This document shows, piece after piece, positions 23,601-33,379 of a stretch of DNA of 64,000 nt. Below the pieces are notes generated by a model, which was not told the DNA's origin, searched no databases, and saw only the letters and a list, made by a program, of their open reading frames with translations. Both the position numbers and the translations under genes were made by a program. Positions within the stretch are counted from its first letter, which is position 1; each line of letters starts with the position of its first letter. The stretch is from Sphagnum magellanicum (taxonomy: Eukaryota > Streptophyta > Sphagnopsida > Sphagnales > Sphagnaceae): positions 10,885,390 to 10,949,389 of the forward strand of contig CM038911.1 of assembly GCA_021904315.1 (NCBI GenBank), read 5' to 3'.

Positions 23601-23950
23601 AACAACACATGCAATGATGATGGTCACTCAAGAGAAAACACGATCATATGATGAGAAAGCACAAGGCGATGATTTCATTCCCCTCGTTATTGAGATGTAT
23701 GGGTGTTTTCATTTTCGTTTTGATTCATTTTTGACCACTTTTGCATAGACCACTATTGCGCGTCATCAACAGTCTTCTTTAGTTCCCTCAATGCTTGATT
23801 CTTATTATCGATAGTGCATGTCCATAGCCTTGTAGCGTGCACAAGCCATAATGATTCTTCAACAGGTTGCTATACTTGGTTGGGGTTCCTCATTTCTTTC
23901 ACACATCATAGCTAATGCACCTTCGTCTATAATTAATCTATGACAAACGA
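20650..23950 (+). mobile_element. Decayed RT element, copy C (nearly full length)
   Basis: This is the longest copy. After a 5' region containing a 25-bp G-run (20930-20954), broken frames follow: VFHLGLSHLHSYHHIPYALQ near 21090-21150; the pre-palm domain at 21525-21824; the palm with VDVYNTFNSMSW near 22040 and VDDIHIIGP near 22330 (catalytic DD retained); then 23188-23499 with GPRAGTWLLACPTT, CQCG, and H-x3-C-x2-G; and finally an RFDSFLTTFA / MLDSYYR tail near 23715-23810. The end module (Gly-Pro-Gly-Ala-Gly-Ala-Trp-like block, Cys-x-Cys-Gly, His, Cys, then RHD/AHN-x-LRD) is a known C-terminal signature of a plant and protist RT family. No endonuclease, protease or integrase is visible. Many stops make it non-functional. 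Confidence 0.75.
20930..20954 (+). repeat. Poly-G run, 25 bp
   Basis: An uninterrupted run of 25 G sits in the 5' part of RT copy C. Long G homopolymers are rare in plant DNA and can form G-quadruplexes; sequencing artefact is also possible. Confidence 0.8.
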
Positions 23951-24266
23951 CAATTCTTTTGTCTTAAGTCATTTTTTGTTATTGTTGATCATAATTTCGT
24001 AGCCATGGGTCTTATTTGCATAGGGGTTTTATCTTATTTTTGTTGATTGTTTGCTTTTGTTTTTTTTTTTTTTTTTGGGGTCTACTTGTGCTTTCATTTG
24101 CCTTGTACTTTTGATGGATGGGTTCTTGTCCTTGATTTTTATATACAAGGTTTTCTTTTCTTTATCGAGGGCTTTCCAATTGTGGAAATTGTAACAGGAT
24201 AAAGGCTGACACAATTTGGGAAGGTTATTGCACTATTATATTCAAACAAAACAAACACCAATCTTA

Positions 24267-24642
24267 GGCCTGCTTCACACTAGGAGTTGGGGCCAAAATA
24301 ACTTGGGGCCAATTTTGAGCAGTTTTGGCTTGATATTTGGCCCCAAGTTACTAATAAATGCTAGAACATTGATGTCATGATATTAATAAATGTTGGAACA
24401 TTGGCCCCAAGGGTTACAAATTGGCTTCACAAATTTGATGGTATCCTTTTTCAGCCTTGGGGCCAATAGAAGGCCATGAAGTTCAGCATTTATTAGTAAT
24501 TTGGGGCAGATTGAAAATATTTTTTCTATTTCAGCCTTGACTCCTAGTGTAAAGCCCTTGCGGGCTGATTTCAACTTTTGCACCAATAGGAATGCTTGAT
24601 TTGGAATGAACATCAGCCCTGACTCCTAGAGTAAAGCGGGCC
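24267..24642. mobile_element. Tourist-like MITE with a duplicated right terminus
   Basis: The left end GGCCTGCTTCACACTAGGAG pairs with the right end, whose complement begins GGCCCGCTTTACTCTAGGAG. Direct TTA flanks both sides (24264-24266 and 24643-24645), as for PIF/Harbinger insertions. Length is 376 bp. A second copy of the right terminus lies inside at about 24533-24566 (GACTCCTAGTGTAAAGCCC then GCGGGCT). A further internal pair, AATAAATGCTAGAAC near 24354 and its complement near 24485, makes the whole element fold back. No coding capacity. Confidence 0.8.
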
Positions 24643-24659
24643 TTAATATATAGATAGTT

Positions 24660-25520
24660 GTGGAGGTTATGTGAGCTGGAGTTCTATGTGGAGGGTAAAG
24701 CCCAAAAACATGTGTAGGGCCCAGCAAGTCCCAAAATATGGCGCCTAAGTCCTGGTGGTAGCCAAAATTCAGACTTCAAACCCCCATTTTGGGCATGTCA
24801 CCACTGCCTTGGGTGAACTAGCACTCACATTGGTACCATGGTGAAAATCCCGAAATCCATTTAATCGATTTCTTAATATAACAAATATCCTGTGTTTAGA
24901 CTAATTCAGACTCTCTGAATTCAAATCAAACATTTTTGGGGCTTAATATGGCCACTAAGAGGCCTCACACAAAAAGGTAAAGGTGCCTGCATGGGTGCTG
25001 ATTCACCTGGCCATCACCACCCATGGAATTTCCCCAATTTAAAGCACAAGGTAAACCTTACCATCAGCCTGAACATAGGTAGATCATGAAGTGGGAGGCA
25101 TTTTACACCTACTATTTATTAGCAAGAGGGACCTTACACCACTCGCTTACATCCCACTCCTTAATACCTATTAGACATGAGATCTCTCCACTTTTCTAGG
25201 AGGGATTTTCACAGGTATGAGACACCCTCCAGGTAAGCTCAGAGTGCTTTATCACAGTATGAAAGTATTGTCTCAAGTACCCTCCCTCGGTAGGGGTATG
25301 AAGAGAGAGACTGCAAATTGGAGTCATCTCATGACTTATTGTCTCATACTTCAAGTGAATGAACTGGGTGGCCTAGATAGTCATAAGAGTTTCAGCAACA
25401 ATAACAAGTATCAGAACATGAGACGGTTGAAAGATCAGAGGGGCTGAGTTGGTAGAGAAAGGGTCCCTCATGTATGGTAAGGCCCTGGAGTGGGGGCATG
25501 TCTACTAAAAAGCTTTTGGC
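24660..25520. other. Non-coding stretch, possible old repeat DNA
   Basis: GC is somewhat higher than in the flanks. I saw no LTR, primer-binding site or coding segment. The frame at 25217-25447 has no recognisable motif. Confidence 0.35.
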
Positions 25521-25526
25521 AGTACC

Positions 25527-26972
25527 TGAGTCTGGGGTTCCATTCTCGGAATGTTCCCTGCCCTTGGCCCTTATGTAGAATACCAAAAGGGTCATACTTT
25601 CACCATATCCTTGCCTCAGGCAATATCTCATTAGCCTAGCTAAATTCCATTAGCATGGGGTAGCATGGCTTAGCACCTGCAATTTCAAAGCCCTTAGTAT
25701 GGAGTTTTTGATTTCAAGCACTGGTTTTCTGATTCTGAGTAAAAGGTTTCTACCCCATGGAAGTTGGGGGCATGGGGTAGACAAGCGTGGGATTAGTTCT
25801 CGGTGCAAGCTATAATGCTATACGAACTGCATAAACATCTATCTATGAAGGAAGGTAGTTTGTTTTGTTTTGTAGTTATAAGATCCATGGAACCAGGATG
25901 CTTCACATTGTGTTCTTGGTGTCTTTGGAAAGCTTTCAAAGAGGAGGGGTGCATGGGCTTGGTTCCATGACATTTGAACTTGTGGTGCAAAAGTTCTTGA
26001 ATATTGAATGATTTCTTCACTGAAAATTAAATTAAATCATAGCTGAAATTTTCAAAGGAATTGGAAGGTGCCTTTGGTGTTCTTGGAAAGATATTGATGA
26101 GCAGGATTCAATGGAATTTATTAAGTAAGATTTGGATTCAGAATGTGGGAGATATTGATTTTTAAGTGATTTCTGCCACTGAAAATTCAAATTAAAAAAA
26201 AAAAAAAAACCAGGTTTTGGAAGGAAAAATCAGTTGAGGACGTGATAACACTTGGGCCAACGCCACAGGCCACACTAGTATATATGAATCATATTCTTTA
26301 TATTTCATGGTCTGTCCATTTGGTTGGGAACTTTGCAAGAGAACAAATGAAAATTTTATAATGGGTTTTATATATTGGAGAAAAAAGGTGGGGTGAAACT
26401 AATAACCTTGCTTCACTCTCTGTAATTGTCCACCCTCCAGTCAGCACTTCACATGGACACATACTCTTCCAATGGTTTCAAACTATTGAGAAGCTATGAA
26501 TGCCAAATGAAATCATTTTCACTGTGCGAGTTTTAGCTTCACTCCACCTTTTTTCCAATGTAGAAAAACCCATTACAAAAATTTCATGTGTTCCTTTGCA
26601 AAGTTCCCAACAAAATGGGGCAAATTATGAAAGGCAAAAAAATACAACTCATTATATGTTTATACGGTCAATATAAAATTATATCTTGCATAGGCCACTG
26701 CTCCCAATGCTTGTCTACCTCATACTTGACTTATATGGGGTCAAAATGCCAAAACCTTGTGCTCGAAATCTTAAATCATAAACCCTGTTCTAGGGGCTTT
26801 GAAATCATGGGCTCTAGGAAAAAAAGAGAATCTACCCCATGCTACTGGGTCTACTACCCTGGTGAAATATTCCTTGACTCAAGGGTATGATAAAAGTATG
26901 GCCCTTTTGGTATTCCATAGTAGAAGGCAAATGTTTTCTTAAGCCTAAACATTCAAAGGATCTGGACTCAGT
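25527..26972. repeat. Long imperfect inverted repeat (hairpin), left arm split by an insertion
   Basis: Sequence at 25568-25845 reappears reverse-complemented at 26662-26928. Shared phrases include AATACCAAAAGGG(T/C)CATACTT, ATTTCAAAGCCCyTAG, GATTTCRAGCAC and GGTAGACAAGC. A second stretch, 26281-26395, pairs with 26530-26650 (TTGGGAACTTTGCAA, AATGGGTTTT). The apex lies near 26420-26530. The left arm is interrupted at about 25855-26280 by the dispersed repeat also found at 7.8-8.3 kb. Removing it leaves arms of roughly 450 bp. Weak pairing may extend outward to 25527 and 26972. It could be a foldback transposon or a hairpin-RNA locus. Confidence 0.7.
25855..26280 (+). repeat. Dispersed repeat, copy 2 (inserted in the inverted repeat)
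   Basis: It shares ordered blocks with 7780-8290: CTTGGTGTC(T/A)TTGGAAAGC, GGGGTGCAT, TTGAATATTGAAT or ATTGAATAATTGAAT, CCACTGAAAATTCAAATTA, TTTTGGAAGGA, and CCACAGGC at the end. An internal duplication of about 140-150 bp is present in both copies. Confidence 0.6.
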
Positions 26973-27590
26973 GAGAGCAAGGAGCAACCTATGAAAGTGT
27001 TTTGTTTATAATAATATTACAGGAAATAGACAAAAATTCAAACAACAAGAGTTGGAAACCTTTCTTTTATATGAAATACCATGGAATCAAACAATGGGTC
27101 ATGCTTGAAAGAACAGAAGTTTGAAAAATTAATTTCAGTTCAGATACACAATCATTTGACACCAAAAGGGTTAATTGGAGGTGAGGTACAAGCACATTGG
27201 TCTAATTTTATTCTAAGAGCATGCCCAAATCTAGCCGTAAAATGGCCCTCTACACTACTTTTGGATGAAGATTTGCAGAAAAATACTGTGAAACCACTTG
27301 GGGCCTGAAAAAGTGCACATGTTATCAGGGCCCTCCTAGAGGGCCAGAGTGAACCAGCACCCACCAGTGCACCAGTTGGCCGTTCTGTCCATAGGATGGG
27401 TTACGTTTTTTCATCCAGTTCCTGACCTTGTGTTAACCCAACATTGTGCCACAATCAACCTTGTTGGGCTCCTGAACTTTGACCCTTTTTATTGGTGGGG
27501 TGTTTTTTTCTCAACCCTGACCATACTACCCTCCAACCTAATCACCCTAGTTCCCTAACTACCCTACTGACCTAGCTACATCATTGACCT
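26973..27590. other. Intergenic DNA, nothing recognised
   Basis: A phrase CTAAGAGCATGCCC near 27221 resembles a MITE terminus, but I found no partner end. There is no coding segment. Confidence 0.35.
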
Positions 27591-27594
27591 GCAT

Positions 27595-28530
27595 TTTGGC
27601 TATACCTACTAACCCCTCACTTACCTACCTTCTATTTTTTCATGGCTAAACCTATATTTCTTGGCTAAACTTTTGCTTTTTGGCACAACTTCTAACTCTT
27701 TTTGGCTAAACCTTTTTCTTTTGGCACAACTATTATCTTTGCTTGGCTAAACCTATATCTCTCTTGCCTAAATCTCTTTTTCTTGCATAACTTTTAACTT
27801 TTTTTGGCTAAACCTATATCTCTTACCTAAACCTTTTCTTTTTGGCACAACTTTTAACTTTTCTTAGTTAAACCTCCGTCTCTTCAAAGCTAAACATTTA
27901 CATGTTAACAAAATCTTTATATCTTTTTAGTTAAATGTCTATTTCTTAGCAAAACTTTTACCTATATATAGTTTTAGTTAAACCTCTACCTTTTGGAAAA
28001 AAATCTAATTTTTCTTCGTTAAACCCATATTTCTTGATAAAACCTCCATCTCTTCATGGTTAAACCATTACACGTTGGCAAAAGTTATTTTTATTTTTTA
28101 TTAAACCTTAACCTCTTGGCAAAACCTTAACCTTTTTTTAGTTAAATTTTTACCTTTCAACAAAACCTTTATATTTTCTTGCCTAAACCTTTACCACTTG
28201 AAAAAACTTTAAATTCTTCCTGGTTAAACCTCTACCTCTTGGCAAAACCTTTATCTTTTTTGGGTTAAACTTTTACCGCTTAGTAAAACTTCAATCTTTT
28301 ATCGGTTAAGCTTCTACAAATTGGAAATTTTAAAAATTCTTCTTGGCTAAACCTATACTTTTTGACAAAACTTCCATCTCTTCATGGCTAAACTTCTACT
28401 AGTTGGCAAAAACTTTATCTTTTCTTGGTTAAATTTTTATCTTTTAAAAAAAACATTTATATTTTCTTGAATTAACTTAAAGACTATTTTTTCAACAAAA
28501 TCTTTTAACAAAACTTTTGGCTACCTTATT
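27595..28530 (+). repeat. Degenerate minisatellite, about 35 bp units
   Basis: The phrase GGCTAAACCTxTATCTCTT alternates with GGCAAAACTTTTAACTTTT more than twenty times. GGCTAAACC drifts to GTTAAACC and GGCAAAACC to GGCACAACT. Each pair is about 35 bp, so the array is made of two related half-units. It is followed by TACC-rich DNA (28590-28670). Confidence 0.75.
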
Positions 28531-30235
28531 GACCTAACCATCTTGTTGACATAATTACATTATTTGACCTAACTTGTTTTTTATTTGTGTACATACCTAC
28601 CTACTTAACCACCAACCTACCTACATATTTATTTACTTACCTACCCACCCCCATTCATGTACCTACTTATCATTTACACGATGTTAATGTTTGCTAATGT
28701 ATGATATACAAAATGTGAAGGTATTGCACTAAATGAACTAACAACCATTTTAATCATATTTGACCCCTTGATGTCAATAAATGGTAACCATAAATGCGGG
28801 TATTGCACATTTGATCAACTTTTGTAACTCACACATAGGTATTGTATATTTTGGTTGTTATTGTTAAAAGTTGAAGTGGTTGAAAATTCAATAAAAAAAA
28901 TACAATACCCACATATGAAAACAATGTCATTTCAAATACAATACACCTCAATAATTATTACATATTTTGTGACCAAATTGCAAACACTTTTTTTCTTTTG
29001 GATTTTTTTCTTTTTGAAATTTTTTTATGTTTTTTTTCTTTTAAATTGTTTTTTCTAATTTCTTTTACTTTTTTCCCTTTTAATTTATTTTTCTTTTTCT
29101 TGTTCTAAAATTTTTTTCTATTATTTATCACAATTAGTTTATTTATTCTTATTTTCTATTTTTTTATCGTCATCATTTTTTCATTGAACATGCATATTTT
29201 ATGCCCAATATTTGGGTATATACACAAACCATCCAAAAAATCAGTCAACATTTTATGCTTAAAATGTGGGTATTGCAAAATCATTTTAACAAAATTAATG
29301 TTTATTTTGCGACCTTTATGCAAATATTTCATATTGAATTTTATGTTTTTGAAATTCTTTTAATGCAATAATGCAACATTGTAATATGTTTCAAACTCAT
29401 GTTTTTAATGAAAATTTCAACAAAGTATTAATGCAATGCTCACATTCAAAGCATGTAAACATAATACAAATGTGAAGTTACAATTGCAATAACACAAAAC
29501 TTTTATGTATTGATGCAAGTATCACATATATCAAAACTTTTAAAAATGTCCAAAAAATGGAAAAGATGAATTCCATGCCACTGTTTATGCCAAAAAAACC
29601 TAAAATAAGATATGCATGCTACTTTCTAACCTTAAGAAACACCTTTCTAAACCTATTTTCATTAGCCACCATGTCATGTGTTCATTGATAAGTTCTTGTT
29701 GTTGTAACCACCTTAATAATATGTTGATGAATGTAAAGTTGATAATGATACAATTGGAGTTGAATGGCATTGGTTACAAATTGGTATTTCATAGTTATTC
29801 AAAGTTTGCATCAAACACATGATACACATTAATATATACCAAATTTGAAAAATATAAACTAAAATCCAAAAAATTACATGGGTATGAACATATATAGTCT
29901 ACTGGATTTATATTAAAAAGAAAAATTGGAAAAATTGGGAAAAAAAGAAAAAGAATTCATCTTTTAGAATTTTGAAGACAAAAAATAATGGAAAAATAGA
30001 GGGGAAAAAAAAAAGAAAAAAAAGGAAAAGTAGGGCAAAAAAACCCAAAAAATCTTCTTATTCTTAAATAAACAAAAAAAGGAAAAAAAAAAACAATGAA
30101 AAGGAAACAAAAACTAGAATTCTTCTTCTTGAATTAACAATAACAAGAAAAAAAAATCTTCAAGAAAAAAAAACAAACTTTTTCGAGAATTTTAAAAGTA
30201 GAAAAAAATTTTAAAACAAGAAAAAAACAAAAATG
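28531..30235. repeat. AT-rich low-complexity block with poly-pyrimidine then poly-purine tracts
   Basis: The phrase GGTATTGCA recurs at about 28718, 28798 and 29270, sometimes with change. A T-rich tract (28980-29170) and an A-rich tract (29930-30230) lie about 0.9 kb apart and could pair imperfectly. ORFs here are low-complexity readings. Confidence 0.5.
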
Positions 30236-30995
30236 ATCTTTGTCTTCTATTTTTTTCTTTTCGGCTTTTTTATTATTTTATTTCTATCTCTTTTATTATT
30301 TTGTCTTCTTTTCTTTCTTTTTCTTACTTTTCCTTTTTGCTTCTACTTTCAAATCAAAACAAAAAAAAGACAAGGAAAATGAGAAATGCATACCTTACAT
30401 GATGTGTATAACTAATGATGGTACAGAAATGGTAGCAATCACAATGATGTGATGAAAAAAAAGAAAATGCTTGAAGAGGGAGAGGGAAATTTTTTTAAAA
30501 AACACAAAAACAAGTTTTGTGTAATATTGTGTTTCCAAAAATAAATAAGCTTGGCAAAGTTGCTAATACATTATAAAACAATTTTATTTATTTTATTCCA
30601 TCACGCATAAAGACAATTGCTTGTCGTGGAAGTACATATCGCTTAGCCAAATAAAAATGATAGCTAATTGACCAAAGTGGCCACTAAGCAGATTCATGAA
30701 GTGATGAAAAAGTTATAACAATAAAGGAAAACAAAGAAACAAAAGATGAAAAAAAAACAACAACAACAAAAATAAAAGAAAAAAATGATAAGAAGAAAAG
30801 TCTATCGCAAAAGCAAAAGAGAAGAAAAAATAAAATTAATAATAGTAAAATAAAGGAAAAAAAAATGATGAAGAAAAAGCTACAACAACAATGGAAGAAA
30901 AGAAGAAGAAAGAAAAAACAAAAGAGAAGAAGAAGAAGAAGAAGGAAGAGTAGAAAAAAAGGGGGGGAATTTTTTTGAAATTTTAACAAAAGGTG
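30236..30995. repeat. Low-complexity T-rich and GAA-rich tracts
   Basis: T-rich DNA at 30240-30350 gives a Phe-rich false ORF. A purine tract at 30710-30970, including (GAA)n near 30925-30943, gives a Leu/Phe-rich false ORF on the minus strand. Neither is a gene. Confidence 0.7.
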
Positions 30996-33379
30996 TGCTA
31001 GTGAAAAGAAAAATAAAAAACTTGCCTCAATGTTTGGTTTGGTTTAGGTTAAATTGTTTGGGTTCATCCCAAAACAACCAAAAGAGTGTCATCCACAACT
31101 AATGCATTAGTGGGTGTTAGTTCATTCAAGCCTTCTTAGAGCACCAAAAGTGGAGGTGTTTAAGAAAAAGGAAAGGCATGAAAACATAGAAGAGGGAGGA
31201 GCATTGTCAAAGAGGTTGGTTAGTCAAGTTGACAATTGAAGGTTGGCAAGCAAGCTAGGCATGTAATTTAGTGTGTAAATGACAAAGAATCTAAAGCATC
31301 CTAGTGTTTTCTTTTTCAATCTTTTGATGCTTGTTCTTTTTTTCTTGTTTACCCTCTATTATACTTCATCTCCTAAATACTTGGATGAGCACCTTCATGT
31401 ACAAATCTTAGTTTTAAAAAGAGAAGAGGAAGGCGTGCCTAGCTATAAATAAGAGCATTTTCTTCACCATGTGGTTACTAGACCATGACAAGTATGAGTT
31501 TTGTAGCTTTTTAAAATAGGATTACTTTGCATGCATGTGGTTTTCAGAGGTTTAGGATGATGAAAACACATTTCAAAACCAAATAGTATGTGTCAGCTTG
31601 AGTTGTCTTGCAAGGAGCTAGGGTTTTAATCTAGGGTTTTTTTTCAGCTCATCTGGGTTTGTTAGCAAAACACCCAACAAACTTAGTCGTCCTGAAACCC
31701 ACATCCACCCCTTTCCTTAAAAAGAAGAATTACAAAGTAGAAGAAGAACCAGTGGCATCGAGGGTTTAGGTCCTTTAAACTTTCTAAATTTTCTTAGCAC
31801 AGTGGGACATATGAAAGCAACCACTTTTTGGAGCAAAGGAGGAGGCTAGTGATGATAATAACACTAGCATCAATAAACAACAAGACAACAAAGGTAAAGA
31901 GGCTAAGGGTAGATAGATTTTGTGTTTTTTTTTTTGTTTAGGTTTTGTTTTGTGGTGGGTCCTTTTTTTTCATACTTATGTCAAGCTTAGAAAATTTTCT
32001 ATTTCTAAGAATTTAATCATTATATTCAAATTAAGCACAATATAAAGTTTCTACTACATAGAGAGAGACTTTGCCACAATCTTGGTTTTTCTTGGTTCTT
32101 ATCACAGTCCTAAAAAAATAACAAAGAAAAAAATTAAAATAAAATAAAATAAAATAAAATGCATTATAAGTGTGAATGTGTTAATGCTTAATGGCTAATC
32201 ATTCATTAATAATATGTTTTCTAAGATGTTTTTTATTTTAAAAAAAAGATTAAATTTAAGGTGTTTTTTTCTTATTGAAATTGGGTGTTACATTAGTTGG
32301 GTAGTCCAAAGAACAAAAGATTAAAAGTTTTTGGGCCCCTAATTTTTGCACAATAATTTTTAAAAAAAGTATATAGGTTGTGTTAAACCCAGTAGAGTAA
32401 TGATGATGATGTCAAAGGTTTTGTTAAAATTAAAGTTCAACTATCTTTTGGAATAGGACTTGTTCGTTTATAATAATTCATTATTTTTTCCATTTGATCT
32501 GTCTAGTTTTATGTGGTTGGTTTTATATGTTTAAAATTATCATGTTGAAATAGGTAATCTTTAAAACTTGGGGCCTATCTGTAGTTGCGCAAATAGGTCC
32601 TAATCTAATATTTAGGTATTAAAATGTTAGGTTTTGTTGAATCCAATAGCTTAGTGATTATGCCACATAGAATAAAGTTGGGGTTTGGCCTTGGCATAAT
32701 GCTTCAACAAAGGACTTATTGGAAAGTTTCTTACTTTTCTTTTTTTCGGTTCATTTAATATTGTGTGATTAACTTTGTAGATTTAAGATTACCATGTAAC
32801 GATAGGTAGTTTTTAAAAAGTGGGCTTGTGTTCATAATAGACCTTCTACCAGATGGGCACCAAACATCCCATGTCCCTCAATTCATTTAATTTCATCAAA
32901 CCTCATATTCCCATCGCCCATTTGCCTCATCATGTGGCACCACCGACCTATCTTCCATTTCATCCCCCATGCAAACAACAAACCACCCATTAATTACCCT
33001 TTTGATTTTAAACAAATCACACATCACCTACTAGTGCCCCCTACTAGCCCCCAACCTTTCATGTGAATGAGGGGTCCTAACCTTACACTTTCCTAAACCC
33101 CTTCAATCATGCATAATTAAGACATTTTCCCCCTCCTCCTCTATTGGTCCCTATAGTTGGCCATGATCATACCCCCCAACCTACCCCCATTTTTTCAACA
33201 TGCCCTCAACTTTCACCTAAAGTCTTGTGTCCCACATGTGGGCACCAATTTATTAATTGAAGGTTAACTTGTTATTAACGTTCCTATTAGACATTTAATT
33301 TATCTGATCCAAACCCTTTTGATCATTCTAACTTAATACCTTCCCTTACTCCCACTCCATCTACATTAACTTGGACTTA
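30996..33379. other. Intergenic AT-rich DNA with one (AAAAT)5 microsatellite
   Basis: The microsatellite is at 32136-32160. A C-rich stretch at 32870-33240 precedes copy D and may be its 5' region, but no frame is readable. No gene seen. Confidence 0.4.

Noticed and set aside
24660-27590. LTR retrotransposon
   Set aside because: No direct terminal repeats, primer-binding site or gag-pol frames; the matching segments are inverted rather than direct.
30240-30452. Phe-rich ORF resembling a hydrophobic peptide
   Set aside because: Translation of a T-rich tract.
30684-30989. Leu/Phe-rich 101-codon ORF that looks like membrane helices
   Set aside because: It is a translation of a GAA/A-rich purine tract; low complexity with no gene context.
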